Source: Pseudo-nitzschia pungens
Lineage: Eukaryota; Bacillariophyta; Bacillariophyceae; Bacillariales; Bacillariaceae
Direction of reading: 5' to 3'
Assembly: GCA_037355855.1 (NCBI GenBank)
Contig: CM074769.1
Location: 434,001 to 498,000, forward strand
DNA length: 64,000 nucleotides
Under the pieces are notes generated by a model. The model ran no database searches. It was not told where the DNA came from and was given only the letters and a program-made list of their open reading frames with translations. Position numbers and translations under genes: made by a program. Within the stretch, counting starts at the first letter, position 1, and every line of letters starts with the position of its first letter. Shown here piece by piece: positions 12,775 to 24,105 of the stretch.

Positions 12775-14696
12775 ATGGCAAAGAGAAACTCGAAAGGCAA
12801 CGCTGGTACGAAAGACATCAAGAGACAAAGAATTCCTTCGGAGGAAAATAGAGTTTCAGGGCTCGAGGATGTACAACGTGTTCTGAATGAGTTGAAGCAC
12901 GCCGATCCTGTTCTCCGATTGCAAATATCAAATGATGTTGAAAGTCCTGACATTAACCCAAGTTCAAAAGACTTGCTTGGGTCTTTAATGTATCCGCTAT
13001 CCCCCGAGGATTTCAAATCGTCATGTTTTCGAAAGAAGGCAGTCCACGTATCTTCGAATCGAAAAGACAGAGCTGGCGACATCAGTGCCAACTACATGTT
13101 TGGCTTGGATTCCAGACAAATTTTTGAAGAAACCAGTTCCGACAGCATATTTCTCTGGATTCCATCGAAAAGCAGCAAAGACAAATCGTCCGCGGACTTG
13201 AATGAACAAAAGAGTCTGCAAAGTATTGATGTCCAAGACCCAAACACCGCTCACATTCTGCACACACACTCCAATTATGCCTCGTATTGCCGAGCACCTC
13301 CCGAATTGGAACAACAATTAGTCAGCACAATGCTCAAGAATGTTGGTTTGGGTTTAGGCCAATACGATCCAACTGGTGAGTCTGGAAATTCTATGAGATA
13401 CCTTCTCTCAAACTTCATATTTCTCTTCTACTTCGTATCTGTTTTCTCACCTAGTTGAAAATTGGAGCAGGGGACAGGTTGACAACTCTTGGAAGAGGAG
13501 AGGTAGAAACTTTCATAGGCACAAAGGGTCATTTGACTGGATGGCACACGGACTTCCAGGTGAGAACTTTCCAAAACATACCGTTTCTCAGGTTTGAAAT
13601 CGATTCGAATACCTCGATGATCTCATTGACATTGCTTCCCACGTCATAGGAAAATTTCACAGTTCAGCTCTCTGGACGCAAGAAATGGACGCTGAAGCAA
13701 GGAACAGTCAAACATCCCATGCGAGGTACGACCCCGCACTACAGATCGTCCCCTGATGTCATTGAAAATCAAATAAAAGCTGCCAGACTATCCAATCCCG
13801 ATTATCAATTCGGACAGCAAGATTTGGAGAGCAATGCCTTTGGGTCAGAAGTAGAGATAATAATGGATGCGGGTGACGTTCTGTATTTTCCAGCTGGAAT
13901 GTGGCACAAGGTTGAAACACTGGAAAGAGGTGTATCGATAAATATTAGTTTGATGGGAACAACTTATGCATCGTTGGTTTGCAAAACTCTAGAGCACGTT
14001 TTGCTTGAAAGAGATGAATGGAGGGAAGTCATTTGTTCGACCCGGGAGACAGGATCCGATGCAGTTCAGAAATTGAAGGTTCTGCTCAATGATCTTCCTA
14101 CCACTGTCGAGAATCTAGCTAGAGGCGGTCTAGCTGAGGGCATGTTGCCGCCAGCTTTGCGAACTCCTCCTGCCTTTGAATTTATTAGTAACGAAGATGA
14201 AGTACACGCTCAAGAAGAAGACGATGGCAGCATTGGAAGCGATAAATCGTCCGGGGGTAAGGATGTGGCAGAAATGGACGACGAAGAGAATTCAATTCCA
14301 TCTAAAGAAGAGGACGAGCACTCTTCAATGGAAGAAATTGAAAACGTTGTTGATATCGACGACTTCGAAATGCCCGAAGAATTCACCTCCATTACTCCAT
14401 CCGGGAATGATGGTTGGAGGAGGAATCCATTGGCTTCACTCATGCGAATGTCAGACATCAAGTCTTTTTTCCAGGAAACGGAGGCTGCTAGCTCTGAAGA
14501 TGATCAGAGTTTATTTGTTCTCAACGCCAACTTTGCTGGAAATGAAATGCACGAGAGCACCGTAAGGGTTGTGTTGAGAGATCGGTCAGGTTTACTGGAA
14601 AGGTTGTGCTCTCTGCGGGGAAAAGATCTCGATGAAGTGACAAAGAAATTGGATGCACCACCCAGTGCACTGATTTACTATGGATTCATAGTTTGA
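12775..14696 (+). CDS. JmjC/cupin oxygenase, ribosomal oxygenase (NO66/MINA53)-like
   Basis: Probable Fe(II)/2-oxoglutarate-dependent hydroxylase. Exons 12775-13375, 13471-13559 and 13650-14696 total 1737 nt, giving 578 residues in frame. The iron-binding HxD is in GWHTDFQ (H226, D228), followed by NFTVQLSGRKKW. The distal histidine is in YFPAGMWHKVE (about H316). This arrangement is that of the cupin_4 / ROX family, which hydroxylates histidines of ribosomal proteins. An acidic low-complexity linker (about 385-440) separates the catalytic part from a C-terminal region that could be the winged-helix part. The N-terminus is basic (KRNSKGN..KRQR), suggesting a nuclear or nucleolar location. Substrate is inferred only. 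Confidence 0.82.
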
Positions 14697-15747
14697 ATTG
14701 CAAGTATAACAATATGAGTGCAGTCGGACATTCGGACTATGATCACCACTTCTTTGTCACTGCAATTAGGAACTGGGTATTAAGACTTTTAGTACAACGT
14801 AACTTCCCATGCCCATGGGCCATCATCATAGGGAACAAAAGGATGGCTTGCTATAGCAAGACAAAAATCGTTGTTTCGTTTCCAATTACAGCAGGAGTCG
14901 AACGAATAACGGCAACAGGGCATCATGAACTCCTCATCAGTGGAACCTCAATTAGCATCATTGAAGAGTTCATAGTAGTACTACTAGTACCATAATATTG
15001 ATTTTCTAATCAAAAAATAGCTTCATTCCGTCGTCTATCCTGTACTGCTCGGAAGACAACATACAACTGTAGTAGGTTCCGATTTTTTGGATGGGTTTTC
15101 TTTTCCTAGAGCTTCCGGCGGTATGTAAATAATACTAGTAGTAATAAGGTTACTAGTAATGTACATCACTGAAACAGCGGAGTAACCTAACGCTACGAAT
15201 ACTACATAACCTTAGGTTGACATCCATCCTAAGGATCTTCAGAGGACGCCAATTCGATCGAATGAATCATCCAAGAATACCGAAAATACCGTAAACCTTA
15301 CGCCAGAATTCCTTCGAACAGATCATCCCAAAATCTTTTCGTTGAGAACCAAGTCAACACGCACAGCACTGATAGTATGATTCTCGTACACCCCCTCGCA
15401 ATCTTGCCGCAACATGATTGATCCGTAAGGTTACCGGTACTGAAAATACCGTGGAAGGAACAAGATGTGCCGAATCACACCGAAACAGTCGTTACCGGGC
15501 GCAGGTAGATGACTACCAAGTCGATAATAGAATGCTGTACCGGTACGTAATCTTACCCAGTCACCGATCCTTACCGGCAATGAAAAACACACAGCATCAT
15601 TTCACGACACCTTTCGAAACAAGCAGCACTACTATTTCGTTGCAAGTTGAAACCTCACAAAGTCAGTATTCTTTATTTGGCGGCCATATTTGATTCATCC
15701 GCCGACACAAAATTCAGTTCCTTGGGACGAGAGAGCACATTCCAAAC
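14697..15747. other. Intergenic
   Basis: No gene is supported. It contains a CTAG-centred AGT/ACT inverted repeat at 14972-14991 and another near 15129-15160, plus GTAAGG/TTACCG blocks at about 15290-15300 and 15425-15580. Confidence 0.6.
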
Positions 15748-16143
15748 ATGAGCGGCGACGACAACAAGAACCCTCAAGAGCAGTTCAAGGAGCTCATCAA
15801 GAGTGGTGTTGAAGCTGCCAACAATGGCCTTCGCATCGCACAAACAACTTATACCAGCATCAAAGAACCAATGTCATCGGCAATGCAATCTTTCGAAGAA
15901 AATGGGTCGGTGGCTATTGAACAGGCAAAAACGGTTTACATGAAACGCAAACAATACGCACCCGAAATCATGGGTGGCACAGCGGTGGTCTCGGGTGGAT
16001 ATCTCCTGCTACGACGAGGAAAGATTGCAGGCGTACTCGGAGCTGCCATCGGTGCGGGAGCTGCCTATTCGGTTGTATATGATGAATTTCCGGTAGAGTT
16101 TGAAAAAATTCCCGACATGATTTTTGGCAAGAAGGATGAATGA
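15748..16143 (+). CDS. Small hydrophobic protein, possibly a mitochondrial MICOS (MIC26/27-like) subunit
   Basis: Single-exon, 131 residues. The first two thirds are amphipathic helix (FKELIKSGVEAANNGLRIAQ..). A glycine-rich hydrophobic segment follows at about 73-113 (MGGTAVVSGGYLLLRRGKIA and GVLGAAIGAGAAYSVVYDE), long enough for one or two membrane passes with GxxxG packing. I do not recognise the family with certainty. The order helix, then GxxxG-rich hairpin around a basic turn, recalls apolipoprotein O/MIC26-27 proteins, but this is only a resemblance. The start lies in a good context (AAACATGAG). Confidence 0.6.
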   Translation: MSGDDNKNPQEQFKELIKSGVEAANNGLRIAQTTYTSIKEPMSSAMQSFEENGSVAIEQAKTVYMKRKQYAPEIMGGTAVVSGGYLLLRRGKIAGVLGAAIGAGAAYSVVYDEFPVEFEKIPDMIFGKKDE

Positions 16144-16685
16144 AACAACTGAATCAATAGTCGTCAAGGGACTCGGAATTTATGTACACGCGAACGAAAA
16201 ACAGCGTCACTAGCTGGTCTTATTGAATGCATGGTTGGTCGAATCAACCGTGCGATTCGTCAAAGGAAAGCCAGTCAAGGAAACCAATAGATCAATATTA
16301 CTTCGTATTATTATTTTTCAATCAAACTATTCCTCGTTGATTGGGATGCGAAAGTATACAAGACATTCTTGTTCTCGTCGTTTGCTATGCATATCGTACA
16401 TACTTGTTCGATTTGATGCTTGAAGAAGTCGACTGTGCGCTTGGAGAAGGTTTGAGTCACTTGCCATGAATCTCTCCGTAAATCAAAAATGCTTGGAAAA
16501 TATATTCCTTCCTTCAGTGCACTAAGAGATTGCAAAACTGCTATTATATTCGTTCGGACGTAATCAACAGTTCTCTTCTTATCATATTTGCATCCTGTGC
16601 CTGTTTAGACAATTCATTCCATTGTTAATGTTTGAAAAAAGATAACTCCTCGTACGCTGACGAGGGTTTGAAACCCCACTAAAAT
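16144..16685. other. Convergent intergenic spacer
   Basis: AT-rich spacer between two tail-to-tail genes. I see no gene or RNA in it. Confidence 0.5.
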
Positions 16686-17888
16686 TTAAGTTGTGATACC
16701 TTTTTGATTCTGGATACCTCCGACGATATTGTCCCACCAACCTCCGAGCTGCACTCCAATAGGGATTTCTTTCTCTGCCTTCTTCTTCCTTGGCTTGCGA
16801 ACGGGAACCAAACCGCTTTCGAACTTGTTTCTCAAGTCGTAGAGGAACTCGAGTCCTGCCCGCTCCGCTTCTGTAAGTTCTGGATGCCAGAAGTCAATAA
16901 TTAATACGTAACGATCACCATCTGTGGGATTACCAGTAGCGTGAACGAACGATGTGTCCAATGTCAGCAGGCGCTGCTCTTCCCAACTTTTTCGCTCATT
17001 TGCAACGTCGATCCAGCAGCCCTCGGGTATTTTTAATCCAAGATGAGAGGTCAAGATGAAGTTTCGACCGTCACTGTGTGGCTTGACACCCGAACCCGGT
17101 GCCTGTCGAGCAAAACAAACGCCTCTAACCGCGAGCGGGATGTCCAATTCTTTTAGTAGTTGGTATGTTCTGGGGAATTCTTTGCAATTTTCGACGTTCC
17201 ATGCTCCAAGTCTCTGGAGTCGAATCGCTGACCACCCAGCACCCATAATGCTGTTTTGCAAACTGCTGTCGCCTGCAAACAGATTTCTATCCCTTCTGAT
17301 TTTGGCTTCGAATTCTTCTTGAATGATATGTGAATTTTCCTCGAGGGATTTTGCCCACGCAAATTCCGTTGTTTCCCAGAAGGGTTTCGCCGTCAGACCT
17401 TCAACGTGCTCCTCAGATGGTTCATGGAATTCACCATATCCAGATTCTAAAGGGATCTCTCCCCGAGCCCTTTGATTCGCAGAGAAGAAATAAAAATGGC
17501 AATACAGATACGTTCCGCATGATGGTTGTCAGAAATTTGAATTCAATAAGCCAATTTTTTTTTCCTCGGGTGACAGCTGCCTTCGTAGCGCAATTTTTTC
17601 CAATCGGGGTGAATGCGATAATATATTTCCACGACGAACTTACCTCATCCCGAAGCGTCTGATTCGATCAATGTCACCTCCTTTTTTCTTATAGAATGAT
17701 TCGATACCGTCGAGTCCCTCTTCAACATCTTCCCAGAATTGTTGCTGTCGCTCTGTCAGAGCATTGAGGCTTCGATGCGTCGGCGACGATCTCTTCTTTG
17801 ACAAAAAGGGAGCAACTTCCACGAAGGCCCAGTACCTTTCACATAGAAAGAGTGCCAACAACAGTTGGAACAAACGCAACTTCATCAT
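16686..17888 (-). CDS. Aspartyl/asparaginyl beta-hydroxylase domain protein with N-terminal signal
   Basis: Fe(II)/2-oxoglutarate oxygenase of the AspH family. Exon 1 17888-17644 and exon 2 17469-16686 give 342 residues in frame. The core begins at KPFWETTEFAW. It has the first iron histidine in VKPHSDGRNF (about H213), the 2-oxoglutarate-binding SHLGLKIP (about H224) and the second iron histidine in LDTSFVHATGN (about H258), the arrangement seen in AspH. The N-terminus is a hydrophobic signal (LRLFQLLLALFL) followed by ERYWAF|VEVAPF. A phenylalanine at the predicted cleavage site with a basic Ser-rich stretch after it resembles the diatom plastid-import ASAFAP motif, so plastid targeting is plausible but unproven. 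A basic RKPRKKK segment lies near the C-terminus. Confidence 0.87.
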
Positions 17889-19169
17889 TGTATCTGTAAA
17901 TGATGATCACCTCGTATTATTCTTCTATTCTTTTCAGAAATGCCATCTGCCTTCATTCCTTCAAATCATTTTTTTCTTCTCTTTTCTATCGGCTATCGGA
18001 TACACGTTTACTACAATGCGGTTACAATTCCCGATTCCCGATACCGGTAGGTGTCAAGGTAAGAAAGAAGATACCTTTTTCTGCGTGGAATGTGCAATGT
18101 TGAACTTCTCAGGAGCCCTTAGATGGTCTGTCCGTATGTCACTATGTTCTGCTGTTTATTCTCTCCAATCAATAGCGACCTCAGTTAATTACCGTGCGGT
18201 GTTGGCACCGGTATCAGTACGAACTCGTATCATACCATACCATATTTTGAATACGTATGATAGTACCATAATGTCACGTAAATTCATGAATGATCAACAA
18301 TTTTCATTACGGTAACCTTATGGTAAGATTTATCTCTCATCAATCTTTCGCAAATCGGTACGCATAACCAGTAATCGGACGGACGTGTACATGTAAAGGT
18401 AAGATTAATCGTATCGAGGGTTATGAAAAATAAGTTACTTCAACCTGCTTCAACGTACGTATCCACAATTTCATTAGCATTCGATATTTTTCGTTTTTTA
18501 GTAAGTCATGCGAACTACAGTGATCAAAATCGTACCGGCATGTCTATTGGGTCATACGGTAACCTTACGGAACGTGATCGATTCATTTATTCGACCTGGT
18601 AAGATTACTCGTAAGCTTGGCCGTACCGGTACCGTACTCTACATACCGATAGTTTTACCTCAGATACTGTACATACGGTACTTATCGGTATGTTGATTGT
18701 TGAATCGAATGAATTAATGAATCTATGTTCCTTATGAGCCAATAGAAATACGACGACACGCTATTGAATGGAAGTAAACGTAATCTTACCGGTATTTCGT
18801 ACGACTAAACGAAAAATATCTTTTTGTCTCCGAAAACGGCTTCTTGTAGTATTATTTTTTCTCTACAAGTGTAGTAACTCATCCAAAAGACAAGAATCGT
18901 ACAAACGACAGTTCCCAATATCTTTACTCAAAATTAACCAAACAGAGCTGGAACTCGTACGCAAATTTGCAGAAGAGTCATCCTCACCATATCTGCTCAG
19001 ACTGACTCTACCCCTGTAAGTATTCGTCCTCAAATTCTGAACTTGTACACCATTCTGGTCCTCCAACACTTTTACCCATTTCTTAGTCATTTCCGTAACG
19101 ATCGGACTTGTTATTTTAGTTGATTGCTCCAGATATTGATAATCGAATCTACGAAGCAGAACCAGAAAC
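17889..19169. other. Intergenic, dense in GTAAGG/TTACCG motifs
   Basis: Divergent spacer of about 1.3 kb. GTACCGGTA, GGTAACCTTA and GTAAGATTA motifs recur at roughly 18184-18670. I see no gene. Confidence 0.6.
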
Positions 19170-20207
19170 ATGAACATGGTATTCTTCTCCTTGTGCATTC
19201 TCACATTCCTGGCAATCAGTCAAGTTGAAGCTCAGGACAACGAATGGACCCCCTGCACTCCTCTGCGAGAATGTAGTCAAAAACGTGTCTTTCCGGCAGT
19301 CGACGTGAAAGAGTATTATAAATCCGCTGAGGGTTTGGAAGGCAACGAACTACGCAAGGAATTGAATTCGATCATCAAGGACCATTTTGTCTACTCTTAT
19401 GGTTGTGTATGGAACGCACTCGCAGAACTTGATCGTGACCCCAACAACCCGGACAATGTGATTGACTTTTTCACTTCGCGGCCTATTCCAGTTCTTCGTC
19501 GCGATTGTGGTAAAGGTGACGGTGACTCGTGGAACCGCGAACACATTTGGGCAAAAAGCCAAGGCTTCCCTGAACAAAGATGTCATGCATACACTGACGT
19601 TCATCACTTACGTGCAGCAGATCGATCTGTGAACGGTGACCGATCTAATTATGATTACAAAGAGGGAGGAACGGCCAACGACGAATGCACGTCGTGCAAC
19701 GTTGACAAAGAAAAACGGACCTTTGAGCCATCAGATTTCCGCAAAGGTGAAACTGCTCGAATGATGCTCTACATGGATGTACGCTATGAAGGTGATGACA
19801 ACAGTTTTACAGATGATTTGGTCTTGACAGACGACTTCCAAAGTGGCAACAAAGATCCAGCTTCTGGGTTTCTTTCTGATCTGTTGAAGTGGCACTGCGA
19901 TTTCCCTCCGAGTGAAGAAGAGCGTCGCCGGAACGATGGTGTGCATTCTTGGCAGGGCAATCGTAATCCATTTATCGATCACCCAGAATATGCTAGCTCT
20001 ATTTGGAAATCCCCGTGCGAAAAGTATGAGAAACCCACAAATGAAAGCGGCAGCGACAATCAAGTTCAACCAATAAAGTCTGATCCTCCTTCCGATTATA
20101 ACTCTCCGTCGTCATTTCTTCCTTCTCTTCGTCAATTTTTTTCAAAGTGGATGAAGGAAATCAGAAAAATGATAGAAAGGATGATGGGCGGATCAAATGG
20201 GTTCTAA
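19170..20207 (+). CDS. Secreted endonuclease I (EndA/NucM-type DNase)
   Basis: Single-exon, 345 residues. Residues 1-21 form a signal peptide (MNMVFFSLCILTFLAISQVEA). The His-Me finger nuclease core shows WNREHIWAKSQGF (R123-E124-H125), TDVHHLRAAD (about 142-151) and VN..RSN (about 154-160). These are the hallmarks of bacterial endonuclease I, which cleaves double-stranded DNA non-specifically in the periplasm or extracellularly. Cysteines are plentiful (CTP, REC, YGC, RDC, RCH, NDECTSC), fitting a disulfide-stabilised exported enzyme. The last 60 residues are Ser/Pro-rich then basic. The family is mainly bacterial, so an ancient transfer is plausible; phosphate scavenging from external DNA is an inferred role. 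Confidence 0.92.
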   Translation: MNMVFFSLCILTFLAISQVEAQDNEWTPCTPLRECSQKRVFPAVDVKEYYKSAEGLEGNELRKELNSIIKDHFVYSYGCVWNALAELDRDPNNPDNVIDFFTSRPIPVLRRDCGKGDGDSWNREHIWAKSQGFPEQRCHAYTDVHHLRAADRSVNGDRSNYDYKEGGTANDECTSCNVDKEKRTFEPSDFRKGETARMMLYMDVRYEGDDNSFTDDLVLTDDFQSGNKDPASGFLSDLLKWHCDFPPSEEERRRNDGVHSWQGNRNPFIDHPEYASSIWKSPCEKYEKPTNESGSDNQVQPIKSDPPSDYNSPSSFLPSLRQFFSKWMKEIRKMIERMMGGSNGF

Positions 20208-20674
20208 CTTTCCCCAAGAGAGTCGAATTTCATTCAAAGGCAACCATGGTTCACCCTCGGACGCATCAATAAGACACCTTTGACAACCCTGCACAGTGTA
20301 TACGTCAACACGCTACCCCCTCTGTAATACAAGGAATAAAAATCTTTCCACTATTTACTTTAACTTTAAATGCTGTAATTATGGAATGAATAGTTTCAGA
20401 TACGGACATCATTCCAGAAGTGCCTTGGTGTGGTGCTATTCGGTCGATACGAATATCTGAGAACGGAAATTCGTACTCTCACACATGGGAAAGGTGAGAC
20501 GTAAATTTGCAGATGCGCCGAGATAAAATAGTCAACAGTTGTCTGCAAGAGGGATAATCTCTAACCCAGAATTATAAAACCGCATAATTTAGTGAGCTGC
20601 ACATGTTACATACTGTTTCATTGATTTTGAATCGGTTCATTCAAAGCGTGAACCAAGATGTACTCTATGTTCAT
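20208..20674. other. Convergent intergenic spacer
   Basis: AT-rich, with no gene or RNA recognised. Confidence 0.5.
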
Positions 20675-21761
20675 CTAGTTCGTCCCCCACTCACGCCTTT
20701 TACTTTCACTGTCTACTCTACATTTATCGAGCTGAGCTGTCCCAGCCGATTTTGCCGCGATATCCTGGACGTTCGAACTTTTCTTTTGAATTGATGGATT
20801 CGGTGGTAAAAAGTCACGAAGATATATCTCACGTTCACCCTCACCAAGATGATCTACAGGAATTGCCAATGGCGTGGCTGACGGGTCACCACAAATCAAG
20901 GTCATCGACGGTCGAATTACCATAGGAGCTCCAACAAAAGAAACAGCTTCCATCTTTTCTGTTTCAAAGTTTGTTCTCAAAATCTGTGTCCGACCGCTAT
21001 AAAGAACTTTATTCTCTTCCTCAGTTTCAGATACTGTCCTGTCAAACGTTGAGGTAGCAGAGAGTGATCCATCGCTGTCTTTACATTTCTTGCCTTCTTC
21101 GTTTTCTGATGCGGCCTTTCTTCGACGGATCTCTGGCGCTCCCTCACGAAGAGCCTGGCAAGTTTTTTCTCTGGCTCTCACATCGCCGATTTCGATCCAG
21201 AAAACTCCCTCGGATTTCGTGGGATACCTTCGTAAAAAGCGACCGCCTTTCTCACGGATTTTTTCAACAACTTCTGCTGCGACCTGGGGCTTATCACGTT
21301 TCTTTGCTTTCAAATAATCGCTTTGGTATTGTTTGACCAAAGATCGAAATGCACGATTTCCGGAGTGACTGTTTGTTGCCCCACCTCGTCCTGATAAAAC
21401 TGAATTTCGTTACGACAAAGTTTGATCGTCAGGTACGAAATTTTCATTCAGTTGCATGTTGCATTGAAACTTTTGGAACATAGTCTCAAATAATTCATCA
21501 ACAATGCTTACCATCGTTTGGTTGAATATCAGTGATGTATTCAACGATTGGCATCTGCCAACTATAGTAGTTGAATGGTCTCTCAAACTGTGGCCCTCCA
21601 TGATGTAGAGGTAATGGGGCGTGTCGGTGATGTCCATGGTACGGAGATTCAAAGGAATTTGAAATTAGCGGCGGTCTCTTGCTTTGCTGAAAGGAAGGAT
21701 AGCGCGACGACGGTGGCATGTACTTCTTTAATTGTCCCGAGGAAGGAGATTGTAAATTCAT
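20675..21761 (-). CDS. DUF6824-type domain protein (stramenopile family)
   Basis: Exon 1 21761-21512 and exon 2 21399-20675 total 975 nt, giving 324 residues in frame. After a His/Pro/Tyr-rich N-terminus the conserved domain begins at PNDVLSGRGGATN (about 81) and runs through NRAFRSLVKQYQ, DYLKAKKRDKP, VEKIREKGGRFLRRYP, FWIEIGDVRAREKTCQALRE. I recognise this as the DUF6824 domain, very numerous in diatoms and often placed with putative regulators. The remainder is Ser/Glu-rich and looks disordered. The intron falls inside the codon for V84 of NDVLSGRGG, a position that makes the join certain. An in-frame stop lies upstream of the chosen start. The molecular function is unknown; a DNA-binding or regulatory role is inference. 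Confidence 0.85.
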
Positions 21762-22764
21762 CGTATGATTTATATTCGTGTACAGGTGTCGACGGAGAAC
21801 AAAGATTCTGTCTTAATTCGTCCTGCTTTCCATCTGTTATGAAATCGCAGCTTATGAGCCAAGGAAATCTCAGTGATGAATTCCTAAAACTGCATTAATT
21901 CTTCTTTCTAAAAGTACCATCTATTCATTTTGAAAGTGACCGTGCCCTCTTCGATCACTGGCTTTCATCAAATCGTGAGCGCTGGAAATTTTTTTTTGGT
22001 GATTTGTACTTTTCGACCGACCATGCTCGTGTCTACCGTGGCAGCATAATTTTAAAAAATTAAATCAAGATGTTGGAATGACAACGGTTGGGTCTAGTTA
22101 GGATATCAAAGAGCCGCTCGCAGCTGCCTTGGACGTTTAGAGTCTAGTAGATGGCTCATGAAGAACCAAAATAGATCGAAAAAAGTTGAAGGAAGTTGAG
22201 TTTACGTGAGGAGTCGTCACGGTGGTTACGACAACGCAGTAAGGCTACCTAGGAAGTGAACATGTGTGCAGTAATTCGGATTTTTTTGATCGCCGTGACT
22301 GATGTCTGATGAAGTATCTTTCTAATTACAGTAAATTAGTATGCCATCCCGATTTTCCTCCTTGAAAAAAATAACGATGCGGTAATCTTACAAGCACAAG
22401 TATGGGTAAAATCTTACCGGTATGTGTATGGGTATGTGTAAGGTTTATGGGTATGTATGTGTATAATTCAATAAATAATAAATACCGTAGGCCTTACCTC
22501 AAAAGTTTCAAACTGCTCCCGCCGGCTTCGTAATGAGTGAGTCAAAAATCATTCGTGATTAAGGTGAAGTAAGAGTAACCTTACGAACATTATTTTCATA
22601 TTATTTTCATTCCGTACTCGTACCGGTACACTACGAAAAATTCCTTTCCTAACCAAAAATCATCCAAAATCACACATTAGGCCTAGTCATGATGTGCCAT
22701 GTGCCGTCAACCAAAAATCGGCTGAACAGAAAGTTGGAGATTGACGAATTCTGAAGCGAGCCCG
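21762..22764. other. Intergenic between divergent genes
   Basis: About 1 kb. GTAAGG/TTACCG blocks lie at about 22380-22500 and 22570-22630. I see no gene. Confidence 0.6.
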
Positions 22765-23956
22765 ATGAGTGTGGAAACTGGCGACAAACGAGCTGTAGTA
22801 TTATCAGTTCAAATACCGGAGGATGCAGAACATGGAGACTCTCTAAGCTTTGAGGCCAATGGGCAAACCTTTACAATAGAAATCCCACCTGGCTCGGTTG
22901 CCGGAGAAATATTGGAAATAAAACTTGGGAGCTCCGTTAATGAAAATGATACAGAGATGAAGGATCCGGATGTCGATGGAAAAGACAAGATTGATGGCGA
23001 GAAAATCACAGTCGAAATGCTGACTGGATCGAAAATAAGCGTTCTTCAGACCACGGTCGGTGACGTTTCAGACAGAAATCTTTCCGATGGAACACATCAA
23101 CTTGTGTGGCCCGCAAGTCGTTATGTAGTACACTACATCAATACACCGGAATTTCGCAGGCAAGTTCAGAGCGTGAAGATTAATTCAGTTTTGGAGCTGG
23201 GAGCGGGACATGGACTGTTTGGGTTGGCATTCGCTGATGCGATTGCTAGCTTCAAAAAGTCTGGAGAAGGCGTTAATCTATTATTGACTGATGTCGAAAA
23301 AGCTTTGTCCCAACTAGAGGCTAATGTTGAAATGAATCAAGAAATTTTCAATGAAAGAGTACAAATATCAACGTTACCATTGAAATGGCACAATTATCCG
23401 ATGCCTCAGACAGCTTCTCAATTAGATTTTATTCTTGGAAGTGATTTGCTTTACAATTGTTCGGTCATACCCAGCTTGGTGGGCACTATCCGAAGACTTC
23501 TATCGAAATCAACCAAGATACTCATTTCGGTTCGGGTACGTAATGTTTCATTTAGAGACCAGAGAAGTCATTTTACTTCAGCGTGTTCTATCTACTAACT
23601 ACTCAATGTTTGCAAATGAAATCTAAAAGTGGCGAAAGCCTTCAGAAGAGCGATGTTTCTTTACGATGTTGAGTGACATTGTTGATTGGAAGTTAGTGCA
23701 CGGTGCTTGTTCATTAGACTATCGACTATACGGGAACGGCTCGTGTGAATCAGACAAATATTTCTCTCAAACCATGGTTGGTATTCAAGGCAAGGTTGTT
23801 GCACTTTCATCGATTGATGAACGTTTAACCGAGGAGATGACAACAGAAGAATTTGAACAGTTCGAAGAGCTTCAGACTCAAGTTTATCTCGGGGAAGTGG
23901 TTGAAAGATCGAGAAATACGGATCATATCCAAAAACGACAAAAACTGAAATCATAG
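22765..23956 (+). CDS. METTL21-type lysine methyltransferase with N-terminal beta domain
   Basis: S-adenosylmethionine-dependent protein methyltransferase, by family. Exons 22765-23535 and 23630-23956 give 365 residues. The N-terminal part (about 8-55) is a small domain with paired PEDAEHGDSLSFEANGQ and IEIPPGSVAGEILEIKL, a pattern of PpGv.pGd.l repeats common in stramenopile proteins. The Rossmann methyltransferase follows, with motif I LELGAGHGLFGLAF (about 143-156), the acidic motif LLLTDVE, and DFILGSDLLYNCSVIPSL, which is the D-x-x-x-G-x-D-x-x-Y pattern of the Methyltransf_16 family. The last exon continues RWRKPSEERCFFTML and ends in a basic KRQKLKS. The first ATG (MSVETGDK) was chosen because upstream codons offer only non-ATG starts. 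The substrate is unknown. Confidence 0.85.
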
Positions 23957-24105
23957 GAATTTGCGCTCTCTCTTCACTATTTCTTTGCCATACGTAGTGA
24001 TGAAATGGTAGAGCCATACCTTTGATTTTTCGAAATTGCTCGACAAGTCAACTCGTAATCAGTTTGTTGGAAATAGTTATTTGTGCTCAAGAAATAGGTT
24101 GCTCG

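Noticed and set aside
20690..20710. CGCCTTTTACT, resembling the U5 snRNA invariant loop
   Set aside because: It lies inside the coding exon of the DUF6824 gene, with no flanking stems or Sm site.
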